A stretch of DNA of 64,000 bases from Nocardia brasiliensis IFM 10847 (GTDB taxonomy: Bacteria > Actinomycetota > Actinomycetes > Mycobacteriales > Mycobacteriaceae), in the NCBI RefSeq assembly GCF_000710915.1, contig NZ_BAUA01000104.1:1-64000 (forward strand). Direction: 5' to 3'. Of this stretch, positions 1 to 9,746 are shown in pieces. Position 1 is the first letter of the stretch. The number at the start of each line of letters is the position of its first letter. A program made the position numbers and the translations under genes. The notes under the pieces were generated by a model, which saw only the letters and a program-made list of their open reading frames with translations, made no database searches and was not told the origin of the DNA.

Positions 1-2109
<2,109 letters not shown>

Positions 2110-2114
2110 GCTCT

Positions 2115-2149
2115 GGACCGTGCGTCACGCCCGGCGTGACGCACGGTCC
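2115..2149 (+). terminator. Hairpin terminator after infB
   Basis: Perfect 17-bp inverted repeat (2115-2131 against 2133-2149, GGACCGTGCGTCACGCC and its complement) centred on a single C, followed by GGCCTTT. It lies five bases after the infB stop and before the DUF503 gene. The T-tract is poor, so it may act as a partial terminator or RNA-stability element inside the operon. Confidence 0.7.
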
Positions 2150-2177
2150 GGCCTTTCGAACTTTGTGAGGTGGATGG

Positions 2178-2468
2178 GTGTACCTGGGTGCACTGGAGTT
2201 CGACCTCCTCCTGGGGGATGTGCATTCGCTCAAGGAGAAACGCTCGGTGATCCGGCCGATCCTGGCCGAACTACAGCGTTTCGGGGTGAGTGCCGCCGAG
2301 GGTGGGGAGCACGACCGCCATCGTCGCTCGTTGCTCGGGGTCGCCTTGGTCAGTTCCGGTATGGATCACCTGACCGAGGTACTCGATCGTTGCGAGCGGC
2401 ACGTCGCGGCACGTCCGGAGTTACAGTTGCTGGCAGTGCGCCGCAGGATCTTCGGACCCGAAGATTGA
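2178..2468 (+). CDS. DUF503 family protein (YlxP-like)
   Basis: A 96-residue protein beginning MYLGALEFDLLLGDVHSLKE, typical of the DUF503/YlxP family, which is commonly encoded between infB and rbfA. Family members are small proteins of uncertain function, linked to ribosome biogenesis mainly by gene neighbourhood. The start is GTG at 2178, with GAGG (2167-2170) seven bases upstream. The length matches the family. The gene sits 55 bp before rbfA and is presumably co-transcribed with infB and rbfA. Confidence 0.9.
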   Translation: MYLGALEFDLLLGDVHSLKEKRSVIRPILAELQRFGVSAAEGGEHDRHRRSLLGVALVSSGMDHLTEVLDRCERHVAARPELQLLAVRRRIFGPED

Positions 2469-2523
2469 CCGTGGCGGGAGGTCCGTTCACTCCCGTCACC
2501 AGTGAAAAGAGGAGGGTTCAGCC

Positions 2524-2964
2524 ATGGTGGATCAAGCCAGGGCACGCCGACTCGCGAAGCGGATTTCCTCGATCGTGGCGACCGCGATCGAATACGAGAT
2601 CAAGGATCCGCGGCTGGGTTTCGTGACCATCACCGACGCCAAGGTCACCGGCGATCTACGCGAGGCGACGGTGTACTACACGGTGCTGGGCGAAACCTTG
2701 GACGCCGAACCGGACTACGAGGGCGCCGCGCAGGGGCTGGAGAAGGCCAAGGGCGTGCTGCGCTCGAAGGTCGGCGCGGGCACCGGCGTGAAGTTCACGC
2801 CGACCCTGGCGTTCGTGCTCGACAAGGTGCCCGAGGTAGCGGCGGATATGGAAGCGCTGCTGGCCAAGGCCAGGGCGGCGGACGAGGCGGTGGCCAAGGT
2901 GGCCGCGACCGCCCGGCACGCCGGTGACGCCGACCCCTACAAGGTCGAACGCGACGACGAGTGA
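2524..2964 (+). CDS. rbfA: 30S ribosome-binding factor A
   Basis: RbfA binds immature 30S subunits and is needed for late 16S rRNA 5'-end maturation, especially in the cold. The 146-residue protein has the KH-like RbfA fold: the N-terminal part reads ARRLAKRISSIVATAIEYEI, followed by KDPRLGFVTITDAKVTGDLR and the GVKFTPTLAFVLDKVPE motif. An Ala-rich charged tail ends KVERDDE. ATG 2524 has a strong Shine-Dalgarno, AGAGGAGG, about eight bases upstream. It lies between the DUF503 gene and the DHH phosphoesterase, the standard actinobacterial arrangement. Confidence 0.96.
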   Translation: MVDQARARRLAKRISSIVATAIEYEIKDPRLGFVTITDAKVTGDLREATVYYTVLGETLDAEPDYEGAAQGLEKAKGVLRSKVGAGTGVKFTPTLAFVLDKVPEVAADMEALLAKARAADEAVAKVAATARHAGDADPYKVERDDE

Positions 2965-2977
2965 CGTGCGGTAGACG

Positions 2978-3979
2978 ATGACGACGATGCGGGAAACAGT
3001 CGACCTCGAACCGGCTGTCGAGGCAATGAAAGCCGCCCGCTCGGTCACCGTCCTCTGTCATGTGCAACCGGATGCCGACACGGTCGGCAGTGGTCTCGCG
3101 CTGGCGTTGGTGCTGCACCGGCGCGGGATCCCGGTATGGGTGTCGTTCGCCGAGCCCGCCGAGCTGCCGGAATCGATGCGGTCGCTGCCCGGTGTGCAGC
3201 ATCTGGTGCCGCCCGCCGAGGTTCCGGCGCAAGTCGATCTGCTGATCGCGGTCGACTGCGGCAGTGCCGGGCGCCTCGGCGCACTCGCCGACCGAATGGC
3301 CGGGGCCGCAACGGTTCTGGTGCTCGACCATCATCGATCCAATACCCGGTTCGGCACGATCAACGTGATCGATCCCGGTGCGGAATCCACTACCAGCTTG
3401 ATCGTGCGAGTGCTCGACACGTGGGGCATTCCGATCGATCCCGAAGTGGCGCACTGCCTCTACGCGGGACTGGTGACCGATACCGGATCGTTCCGCTGGG
3501 TGCGTCCCGGCACCCACGTGCTGGCCGAGCGGCTGCTCGCGACCGGCATCGACGGCGCCGAGATCGCCCGAACTCTGTTGGACACCCACCCTTTCGGCTG
3601 GCTGACCATGCTGTCGAAGGTGCTGGGCACCACCCAGCTCGTGCCGCAGGTGCGCGGCGGCATCGGGCTGGTGTACGCGTTCGTGCGGCGCGACGATATC
3701 GCCGAGGTGAGTTCCGAAGAGGCCGAAAGCGTCATCGACATCGTCCGCACCACCTCGGAAGCGGGAATCGCCGCGGTGTTCAAGCAATCTCGCACCGTGG
3801 CCGACCGCTGGACGGTGTCGCTGCGGTCCCGTGACAGCAGGCCGGGCGCGAACGACGGCGTGGACGTCGCCGAGATCGCGAGCGGACTCGGCGGCGGGGG
3901 GCATCGGTTCGCCGCGGGCTACACCGCCTACGGCACCGCCGACGATCTCGTCGCCACCCTCCTGGCCGCGCTGGAGTGA
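2978..3979 (+). CDS. DHH/DHHA1 phosphoesterase (NrnA-like)
   Basis: Likely a cytoplasmic Mn-dependent phosphoesterase of the NrnA type, which degrades nano-RNA or cyclic-dinucleotide products and can dephosphorylate pAp; the mycobacterial homologue is Rv2837c. Motifs seen: the HVQPDADTVGSG metal-binding loop near residue 28, VDCGS near residue 90, LDHHRSN (the DHH signature) near residue 115, and the C-terminal DHHA1 motif GGGGHRFAAGY. At 333 residues it is the family length. ATG 2978 begins 13 bp after rbfA; ATG 2987 is an alternative. Substrate preference cannot be read from sequence. Confidence 0.92.
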   Translation: MTTMRETVDLEPAVEAMKAARSVTVLCHVQPDADTVGSGLALALVLHRRGIPVWVSFAEPAELPESMRSLPGVQHLVPPAEVPAQVDLLIAVDCGSAGRLGALADRMAGAATVLVLDHHRSNTRFGTINVIDPGAESTTSLIVRVLDTWGIPIDPEVAHCLYAGLVTDTGSFRWVRPGTHVLAERLLATGIDGAEIARTLLDTHPFGWLTMLSKVLGTTQLVPQVRGGIGLVYAFVRRDDIAEVSSEEAESVIDIVRTTSEAGIAAVFKQSRTVADRWTVSLRSRDSRPGANDGVDVAEIASGLGGGGHRFAAGYTAYGTADDLVATLLAALE

Positions 3980-4246
3980 GCGGCTCACGTTCATTGGACT
4001 GCGCACCTCGGGCCGGGACTCGCAGGTCGAGTCTGCTGGTCTTCGAGGCCGCGGCGCTTGCAGCGCGTGCGCGATGGGTGTTTTGTCGGTGCCGCATGGC
4101 AGGGTGATCGCCGTGGCGCGGTCCGCCGGGGGTCCGCGGCTGCTCGGCCCGTGCTGGTCGGTGTCGCTTCCAGGCTTGCCGCGTAGCCCGGCGATATCCG
4201 TCGTGCCGACGGGTGTAGCCAAAAGTGTTGTGGTGAGGGAGGTCCG

Positions 4247-4516
4247 ATGAGCGGGCGAAGCATGGTCGGATCGTCGCGCACGGTCCGGTGCGAATGTGGG
4301 CCGTGCGAGGCGCGGGTAGGACAGCGCGGGGCACGATCCGAACGCGGGCAGAGCGGGGCGCGGGAGCGGCGGTGTGGGGCTCGACCCGAGCGTGGGTCAC
4401 GCGTGGCGCGGGTAGGACAGCGCGTGGTTCGACCCGGACCTGGGCAATGCGGGGCGTGGGAAAGGTATTGCGCGCCATCGGGTGTGGCGGTGTCGAGTGA
4501 CGGGGTGGATGCGTGA
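4247..4516 (+). CDS. Hypothetical 89-aa repeat-bearing ORF upstream of the MATE gene
   Basis: An ORF with a good Shine-Dalgarno (GAGGGAGG ending six bases before ATG 4247), whose TGA overlaps the GTG start of the MATE gene (GTGA at 4513-4516). It encodes a Cys-, Arg- and Gly-rich protein with no recognised domain. Most of it is specified by the 48-bp tandem repeat at 4309-4500, which gives a weak 16-residue periodicity. The overlap and Shine-Dalgarno argue for translation; the repeat origin and lack of a family argue against a functional protein. It could be a coupling leader for the exporter. Real or spurious is undecided. Confidence 0.35.
   Translation: MSGRSMVGSSRTVRCECGPCEARVGQRGARSERGQSGARERRCGARPERGSRVARVGQRVVRPGPGQCGAWERYCAPSGVAVSSDGVDA
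4309..4500. repeat. 48-bp degenerate tandem repeat, four units
   Basis: Units start at 4309, 4357, 4405 and 4453 and open with GGCGCGGG or GGCGTGGG. The segment GGCGCGGGTAGGACAGCGCG occurs exactly at 4309-4328 and again at 4405-4424, 96 bp apart, so units 1 and 3 are closest. A weaker related segment at 4261-4308 may be a fifth unit. Because 48 is a multiple of three, every reading frame shows a 16-residue repeat. It lies in the gap between the DHH phosphoesterase and MATE genes. Confidence 0.8.
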
Positions 4517-5940
4517 GCGGGGAGCGTGGGTGGCCGATCGAGGACGATCCGGCCGCGGGTGCCGCGCCGTCGACCGTGGCGACCGGTGAGGTGGAGGCCG
4601 AGCCTGTGGGGCAGGCGGGTCCGCGGCGGATTCTCGGGCTGGCGATTCCGACGCTCGGTGTGCTCGTCGCCGAACCGCTCTATCTGCTGTTCGATCTGGC
4701 GGTGGTCGGGCGGTTGGGCGCGCTCGCGCTGGCGGGGCTCGCGGTGGGCGGATTGATTCTGGCGCAGGTGAGTTCGCAGCTGACGTTTCTGTCCTATGGG
4801 ACGACGGCGCGGGCGGCGCGCAGGCACGGGGCGGGGGACGAGCGGGGCGCAGTGGCCGAAGGTGTGCAGGCGACGTGGCTGGCGATCGGTGTGGGACTGG
4901 CGATTCTGGTGCTGGTCCAGTTGTGCGCGGTCCCGCTGACCAACGCGATCTCGGGCGGCGGGGATATCGCCGACGAGGCTCTGCTGTGGGTGCGGGTGGC
5001 GCTGTTCGGGGTGCCGCTCATCTTGATCTCCATGGCGGGCAACGGGTGGTTGCGCGGCGTGCAGGAAACGCGCCGTCCGCTGATCTATGTCGTTGCCGGG
5101 CTTGCGATTTCGGGGGTGCTGTGCCCGGTGCTGGTGCACGGGCTGCTCGGCGCGCCCCGGATGGAACTGCCCGGTTCGGCGGTCGCGAACGTGATCGGCC
5201 AGCTGGTGATGGCGGCGCTGTTCCTGAATGCCCTTGTTCGCCGGCGGGTTCCACTCGCGCCGCACTGGTCGGTGATGCGGGCGCAACTGGTGCTCGGTCG
5301 CGATCTGATCGTGCGCAGCCTCGCCTTCCAGGCCTGCTTCGTGTCGGCTGCGGCCGTGGCGTCCCGCTTCGGCGCGGCCTCGGTCGCGGCGCACCAGCTG
5401 GTGCTGCAACTCTGGAATTTCCTTGCGCTGACTCTGGATTCGCTCGCCATCGCCGCGCAGACCCTGGTCGGTGCCGCGCTCGGTGCGAACGACGCGGCCG
5501 GCGCGCGGACGCTGGCTCGGCGCGTCACCCAGTGGTCGGAGATCTTCGCCCTCGGGCTCGCCGCGTGTTTCGCCGCGGGCGCTGTGCTGATCCCGAAGCT
5601 GTTCACCGACGATCCCGCGGTGCTGGACCGGACCCATGTCGCGTGGTGGTTCTTCGTCGGCATCATCCCGGTCGCGGGCGTCGTGTTCGCCCTCGACGGC
5701 GTCCTGCTCGGTGCGGGCGACGCCGCCTATCTGCGGACCAGCACGCTCGGCTCGGCGCTGCTCGGCTTCCTCCCCGCCATCTGGCTCTCGCTGGCGTTCG
5801 ACTGGGGGATCGCCGGAATCTGGGCCGGGCTGGTGGCTTTCATGGTGCTGCGGCTGGCTGCGGTGTCGTGGCGGGCGGCGTCCGGTCGCTGGGCGCAGGT
5901 GGGCGCGGAGGTTCCCGGCCGCGAAAAGGCCGCCGGTTGA
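4513..5940 (+). CDS. MATE family efflux transporter (DinF-like)
   Basis: A 475-residue integral membrane protein of the MATE family, which exports cationic drugs or metabolites using a proton or sodium gradient. It has about 12 hydrophobic segments in two halves; the first half begins ILGLAIPTLGVLVAEPLYLLFDL, with the family pattern P-x5-AEP, and GNGWLRGVQ sits mid-protein. A hydrophilic leader of about 38 residues precedes the first helix. The start is GTG 4513. The gene follows the DHH phosphoesterase as dinF follows Rv2837c in mycobacteria, but here about 530 bp of repeat-bearing DNA separates them. Substrate unknown. Confidence 0.9.
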   Translation: MSGERGWPIEDDPAAGAAPSTVATGEVEAEPVGQAGPRRILGLAIPTLGVLVAEPLYLLFDLAVVGRLGALALAGLAVGGLILAQVSSQLTFLSYGTTARAARRHGAGDERGAVAEGVQATWLAIGVGLAILVLVQLCAVPLTNAISGGGDIADEALLWVRVALFGVPLILISMAGNGWLRGVQETRRPLIYVVAGLAISGVLCPVLVHGLLGAPRMELPGSAVANVIGQLVMAALFLNALVRRRVPLAPHWSVMRAQLVLGRDLIVRSLAFQACFVSAAAVASRFGAASVAAHQLVLQLWNFLALTLDSLAIAAQTLVGAALGANDAAGARTLARRVTQWSEIFALGLAACFAAGAVLIPKLFTDDPAVLDRTHVAWWFFVGIIPVAGVVFALDGVLLGAGDAAYLRTSTLGSALLGFLPAIWLSLAFDWGIAGIWAGLVAFMVLRLAAVSWRAASGRWAQVGAEVPGREKAAG

Positions 5941-5946
5941 CGAACG

Positions 5947-5971
5947 AAACCCCGGGCCGCGCCCGGGGTTT
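5947..5971. terminator. Bidirectional terminator between convergent genes
   Basis: Perfect 11-bp stem AAACCCCGGGC/GCCCGGGGTTT (5947-5957 and 5961-5971) with a CGC loop. The A and T ends make it usable in both directions. It sits between the MATE stop and the 3' end of the convergent secreted-protein gene. Confidence 0.85.
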
Positions 5972-5989
5972 CGCGCTCCGTACGGTGCG

Positions 5990-6436
5990 TCAGTTGGGCA
6001 GGAAGCAGCGGTCGGCCGGTAACGCCTCGACCGTGCCCGCGGGCACCGACACCTTGGCGCAGGCCAGGGTCGGGTACGTGCCGGGCGTCTGCGAGTCGCC
6101 CTCGTAGTCGGCGCAGTAGGTGACGGCCAGATGGTCGCCTGCGGCCACCTCGCGGCTCAGGGTGAAGTTCGCCGGTGCGGCGGCTCGGTCGGACAGCTCG
6201 TTCTGCTGCGGATCGCCGTCGATCAGCAGCGTGCACTGCACCTGAGCGGCGGGTAAATCGGAGCTGATCGTGGTCAACGTGGCGGTGACTGTGCTGCCCG
6301 CGACTTGTAAGGTCGCGCTGCTCGGCGGGATGGTGACGGCCGCCCCGGCGAGGCCGGGAGCGGCGATGATGGCTGCCGCGGCCGATGATGCCACGGCAAA
6401 CCCTCGAATTGTGTTGCGTGCGATCATGGCCCGCAA
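5990..6436 (-). CDS. Secreted hypothetical protein
   Basis: A 148-residue protein with a clear Sec signal peptide: basic MRAMIARNTIRG, a hydrophobic Ala-rich core, and probable cleavage after GLAGA. The mature part is a small beta-rich domain containing Cys residues (QVQCTLLIDG, AVTYCADYEG, TLACAKV, ADRCFLPN) that could form two disulfides. No family is recognised. It is divergent from the pptH gene and convergent with the MATE gene. Likely exported to the cell envelope or medium. Confidence 0.7.
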   Translation of the reverse strand: MRAMIARNTIRGFAVASSAAAAIIAAPGLAGAAVTIPPSSATLQVAGSTVTATLTTISSDLPAAQVQCTLLIDGDPQQNELSDRAAAPANFTLSREVAAGDHLAVTYCADYEGDSQTPGTYPTLACAKVSVPAGTVEALPADRCFLPN

Positions 6437-6570
6437 CCTACCGTGTTGCTTGCTTCGATTCGGAAGTTTCGGGATTCCGTTTGTCAGGTCGCCGCACGCC
6501 GCGGTCGGTGATCTCGGCGCGCCCGGGGGTGGGCGGCGCGGAGGGGGTGGGTGTGCTTAAGGTGGGTGTG

Positions 6571-7527
6571 GTGATACCCAAGTTGATGGCGGTGAGCGAC
6601 ATTCACGTCGGGCACCAGGGGAATCGGCCGGTCGTCGAGCAGATCAAGGCCGACTCGCCGGAGGACTGGCTGATCGTGGCCGGGGACGTGGGGGAGAAGA
6701 CCGACGACATCCGGTGGGCGCTGGAGCTGCTGCGTGGCCGGTTCGCGAAGGTGATCTGGGTGCCGGGCAACCACGAACTGTGGACCACGGCGAAGGACCC
6801 GGTGCAGATGACCGGCGCCGCCCGCTACGACTACCTGGTGTCGATCTGCCGCGATCTCGATGTGCTGACCCCGGAGGACCCCTTCCCGGCGTGGGAGGGC
6901 GCGGGTGCGGAGCAGTACGGCGGGTCGGTGACATTGGCGCCGATGTTCGTGCTCTACGACTACACCTGGCTGCCCGAGGGCGCGACCACCAAGGCCGAGG
7001 GCCTCGCGATCGCGCGGGACCGCAATGTGGTCGCCACCGACGAGTACCTGCTCTCCCCGGACCCGTATCTGACCCGCGATGCCTGGTGCAACGCCCGCGT
7101 GCAGGTCACCAAGCGCAAGCTGGACGCGCTGCCCGAGGGCACGCCGCTGGTGCTGATCAATCACTTCCCGCTGGTCCGCCAGCCGACGGACGTGCTGTTC
7201 TACCCCGAGTTCGCGCTCTGGTGCGGCACCGACCAGACCGCCGACTGGCACACCCGCTACAACGTGGTCTGCTCGGTCTACGGTCACCTGCACATCCCGC
7301 GCACCTCGCACTACGACGGCGTCCGCTTCGAAGAGGTGTCGCTCGGCTATCCGCGCGAATGGCAGCGCCGCGGCCTCCCGGACCGCCTGCTCCGCCAGAT
7401 CCTGCCCGCCCCGGAGTATCCGCCGGGCACGTTGAACGAGTGGGGCGGCCACTTCCAGGTCACCCCGGAGATGAAGGCCGCCGCCGAGGAGATGCGCCTG
7501 AAGGCCAGGCGCCGCCGTGGGCTGTGA
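6571..7527 (+). CDS. pptH: Metallophosphoesterase, probable phosphopantetheinyl hydrolase PptH
   Basis: A calcineurin-like metallophosphoesterase of about 318 residues with the expected metal motifs: SDIHVGH, GDVGEK, GNHEL, INHFPL and GHLHIPR. Its position next to the Sfp/Npt-type transferase matches mycobacterial Rv2795c (PptH), which removes phosphopantetheine from carrier proteins and so opposes PptT. GTG 6571 is chosen because homologues start at (M)IPKLMAVSDIHVGHQGN and a GGTGGG Shine-Dalgarno lies upstream; the frame is open further 5', but that would overlap the divergent gene. The PptH role is inferred from motifs and synteny. Confidence 0.85.
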   Translation: MIPKLMAVSDIHVGHQGNRPVVEQIKADSPEDWLIVAGDVGEKTDDIRWALELLRGRFAKVIWVPGNHELWTTAKDPVQMTGAARYDYLVSICRDLDVLTPEDPFPAWEGAGAEQYGGSVTLAPMFVLYDYTWLPEGATTKAEGLAIARDRNVVATDEYLLSPDPYLTRDAWCNARVQVTKRKLDALPEGTPLVLINHFPLVRQPTDVLFYPEFALWCGTDQTADWHTRYNVVCSVYGHLHIPRTSHYDGVRFEEVSLGYPREWQRRGLPDRLLRQILPAPEYPPGTLNEWGGHFQVTPEMKAAAEEMRLKARRRRGL

Positions 7528-7613
7528 GTCGGCCCCGCTGCGGCGGCACGGTGCCTGCCGGCCTGCCGCTGCGGCGATTTGATTCCCGACGTAACTACTG
7601 ATTTGGTGTGTGC

Positions 7614-7727
7614 ATGGGTAACTCGTCGGATACCGGCGAACTCAGCGACTTGTCTACCGCCGGACGCCCGCTGAAGCAGCGTGGCACGCGAGTCTGGCCT
7701 GAATTCGCGGGGAGGCGGACGAGCTGA
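7614..7727 (+). CDS. Possible 37-aa leader ORF overlapping the pptT start
   Basis: ATG 7614 opens a 37-codon ORF (MGNSSDTGELSDL... ending in GRRTS) whose TGA at 7725-7727 overlaps the CTG start of pptT at 7724. There is no strong Shine-Dalgarno in front of it and no recognisable family. Its only support is the exact overlap, which would allow translational coupling onto a weak CTG start. Treat it as a candidate leader peptide only. Confidence 0.25.
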   Translation: MGNSSDTGELSDLSTAGRPLKQRGTRVWPEFAGRRTS

Positions 7728-8392
7728 TCGAGAACATATTGCCTGCGGGGGTTGCGTCGGCCGAGCTGCTGAAGTATCCGGCGGACCTGACGGCGCATCC
7801 GGCGGAAGAGCATCTCATCGCGAAGGCCGTGGAGAAGCGGCGGCGGGACTTCATCGGCGCCCGGCACTGCGCGCGCCTGGCGCTGGCCGAGCTCGGCGAG
7901 CCGCCGGTGGCGATCGGCAAGGGCGAGCGCGGCGCGCCGATCTGGCCGCGCGGGATCGTCGGCAGCCTCACCCACTGCGACGGGTACCGAGCCGCGGCGC
8001 TCGGGCACAAGCTGCGCTTCCGTTCGATCGGGATCGACGCCGAACCGCACGCGGAACTGCCGGAGGGCGTACTGGATTCGGTCTCGCTGCCGCCGGAGCG
8101 CGAATGGCTGCGCGCGACGGATTCCCCGCTGCACCTGGACCGCCTGATCTTCTGCGCGAAGGAAGCGACGTTCAAGGCGTGGTGGCCGCTCACCCTGCGC
8201 TGGCTGGGCTTCGAGGACGCGCACATCACCTTCGAACTCGAGAACAACGCCGTCGGCGCCGGCCACGGCACGTTCCACAGCCAGATCCTGGTGCCCGGGC
8301 AGACGAACGACGGTGGCGTGCCGCTGTTGTCGTTCGACGGCAAGTGGCAGATCGTCGACGGTTTCATCCTCACTGCGATCGTGCACGTCTGA
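7724..8392 (+). CDS. pptT: 4'-phosphopantetheinyl transferase (Sfp/Npt type)
   Basis: Transfers 4'-phosphopantetheine from CoA to a Ser of carrier-protein domains of polyketide synthases, NRPSs and carboxylic acid reductases. The roughly 222-residue protein closely resembles Nocardia Npt. Motifs: GARHCARLALAELG, GSLTHCDGYRAAA, the Mg-binding SIGIDAEPHAE, and FCAKEATFKAWWP (the KEA-K motif). The reading frame has a stop at 7700-7702 and then no ATG or GTG before the conserved region. CTG 7724 (L-I-E-N-I-L-P-A-G-V, matching MIETILPAGV in the homologue) has GGAGG at 7711-7715 with eight-base spacing, so it is the likely start; TTG 7739 is the alternative. The stop overlaps the truB start (TGATG). 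Confidence 0.95.
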   Translation: MIENILPAGVASAELLKYPADLTAHPAEEHLIAKAVEKRRRDFIGARHCARLALAELGEPPVAIGKGERGAPIWPRGIVGSLTHCDGYRAAALGHKLRFRSIGIDAEPHAELPEGVLDSVSLPPEREWLRATDSPLHLDRLIFCAKEATFKAWWPLTLRWLGFEDAHITFELENNAVGAGHGTFHSQILVPGQTNDGGVPLLSFDGKWQIVDGFILTAIVHV

Positions 8393-9297
8393 TGGCCGGT
8401 CTCGGCGGGTTGCTGATCGTCGACAAGGACGGTGGCTGGACCAGTCACGATGTCGTCGCGAAGTGCCGGAAACTGCTGCACACCAAGAAGATCGGGCATG
8501 CGGGCACGCTCGATCCGATGGCCACCGGCGTGCTCGTGCTCGGCGTGGACCGCGCGACCAAGCTGCTCGGTCTGCTCACCCTCACCACCAAGGCCTACAC
8601 CGCGACGATCCGGCTCGGTCAGGCCACCAGCACCGACGATGCCGAGGGCGAGGTGCTCGCGACCATCCCGGCGCTGCACCTCGCCGATGCCGAAATCGCC
8701 GCGCACACCGCGAAACTCACCGGTGACATCGATCAGGTGCCCGCCACGGTGAGCGCGATCAAGGTGGACGGGGAACGCGCCTATGCCCGGCATCGCGCGG
8801 GCGAGGACGTCCAGTTGGCCGCCCGGCCGGTCACAGTGTCCCGGTTCGACATTCTCGGCCGCCGCGACGTTGCCGAGGGCGAGTTCGTCGATCTCGACGT
8901 GGTCGTCGAATGTTCTTCCGGCACCTATATTCGGGCGTTGGCGCGCGACCTGGGCGCGGCGCTCGGCGTCGGCGGGCATCTGACCGCGTTGCGCCGCACC
9001 AGGGTCGGCCCGTTCACCCTCGAACATGCCCGCACCCTGGACGAATTGGCGGTGGCCGCCGAATCGGACGGCTCGTTGCTCAGCCTCGACATGGACGAGG
9101 CCGTGCGAACCGCCTTCCCGCACCGCGAGATCGACGAGAACCAAGCAGAGGACTTGCGCAACGGCCGGTGGCTCGAGCCGGTCGGCCTGCGCGGCGTCTA
9201 CGCGGCGATCGATCCGGCGGGCCGGGCGATCGCGCTGCTCCAGGAGAGCGGTAAGCGGGCGGCGTCGGTCATGGTCGTGCGGCCGTCCAACCTGTAG
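8392..9297 (+). CDS. truB: tRNA pseudouridine(55) synthase
   Basis: TruB isomerises U55 in the T-loop of nearly all tRNAs. The 301-residue protein has the N-terminal LLIVDKDGGWTSHDVV segment, the catalytic-Asp motif HAGTLDPMATGVLVLG, an internal YARHRAGEDV segment, and the SSGTYIRALARDLG motif, followed by a C-terminal RNA-binding region. ATG 8392 overlaps the pptT stop by one base, indicating translational coupling. The pptT-truB order is the same in mycobacteria. Confidence 0.97.
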   Translation: MAGLGGLLIVDKDGGWTSHDVVAKCRKLLHTKKIGHAGTLDPMATGVLVLGVDRATKLLGLLTLTTKAYTATIRLGQATSTDDAEGEVLATIPALHLADAEIAAHTAKLTGDIDQVPATVSAIKVDGERAYARHRAGEDVQLAARPVTVSRFDILGRRDVAEGEFVDLDVVVECSSGTYIRALARDLGAALGVGGHLTALRRTRVGPFTLEHARTLDELAVAAESDGSLLSLDMDEAVRTAFPHREIDENQAEDLRNGRWLEPVGLRGVYAAIDPAGRAIALLQESGKRAASVMVVRPSNL

Positions 9298-9311
9298 CGG
9301 CGGATCGGAAG

Positions 9312-9477
9312 CTACTGCGGCCCAGCCGTTTCGGCGGTGGCGAGGTCGGGGCCGAGAATCGGCTGCAGTGCGCCGAGCAGTGCACCCTTGCTGATCTCGA
9401 GCAGTTCGGCGCGGGAGTAGTGCTGGTTCTCCAGCCATTCGACGGTGAGCACCCGGACGAAGGTGAGCCAGCTGCGG
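9312..9477 (-). pseudogene. 3' remnant of a TetR-type regulator gene
   Basis: On the minus strand this segment reads RSWLTFVRVLTVEWLENQHY, then SRAELLEISKGALLGALQPI and ends at a TAG. That pattern resembles the C-terminal ligand-binding end of TetR-family regulators. No N-terminal HTH exists upstream; homology stops near 9477, where unrelated sequence begins. About 55 codons survive, so it is a truncated relic rather than a gene. Confidence 0.5.
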
Positions 9478-9746
9478 AGTATCGAGGACCGTCGCCGTCT
9501 ACGGCTGGCCGCACTAATTCCAGATCGTCCTCACCGCGATCGCGGCCGTCTTGCCCCCGCTGTACTTCTGGCTCGCGAGCGCGGACGAAAAACGCCTCGG
9601 CGCATCCGCACCGGTGCACAGCACCGTAGCCTTCAGTCGAGTTGTGCCGCCGCCCCTGATCCATGGGGATTGACCGGTGGTAACCGTCGCGTGCAAAGTG
9701 GCGATAGGCGGGGTATCTGGTTGCTCTGACGGGGGAGGTGGCGGCG
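9478..9746. other. Intergenic region with possible gene debris
   Basis: No complete gene is seen. In one plus-strand frame the text TVAVYGWPH, a TAA at 9515-9517, and then FQIVLTAIAAVLPPLYFWLA looks like a membrane-protein fragment broken by a stop. Together with the TetR remnant next to it, this suggests a deletion junction where two unrelated genes were lost. The final part carries the GGGGGAGG Shine-Dalgarno (9731-9738) of the next gene. Confidence 0.35.

Noticed and set aside
3780..4478. Minus-strand frame with a 16-residue repeat (PAPR-type units)
   Set aside because: It is the mirror of the 48-bp tandem repeat, whose length is a multiple of three, and it runs antisense into the DHH phosphoesterase gene. 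No Shine-Dalgarno or family supports it.
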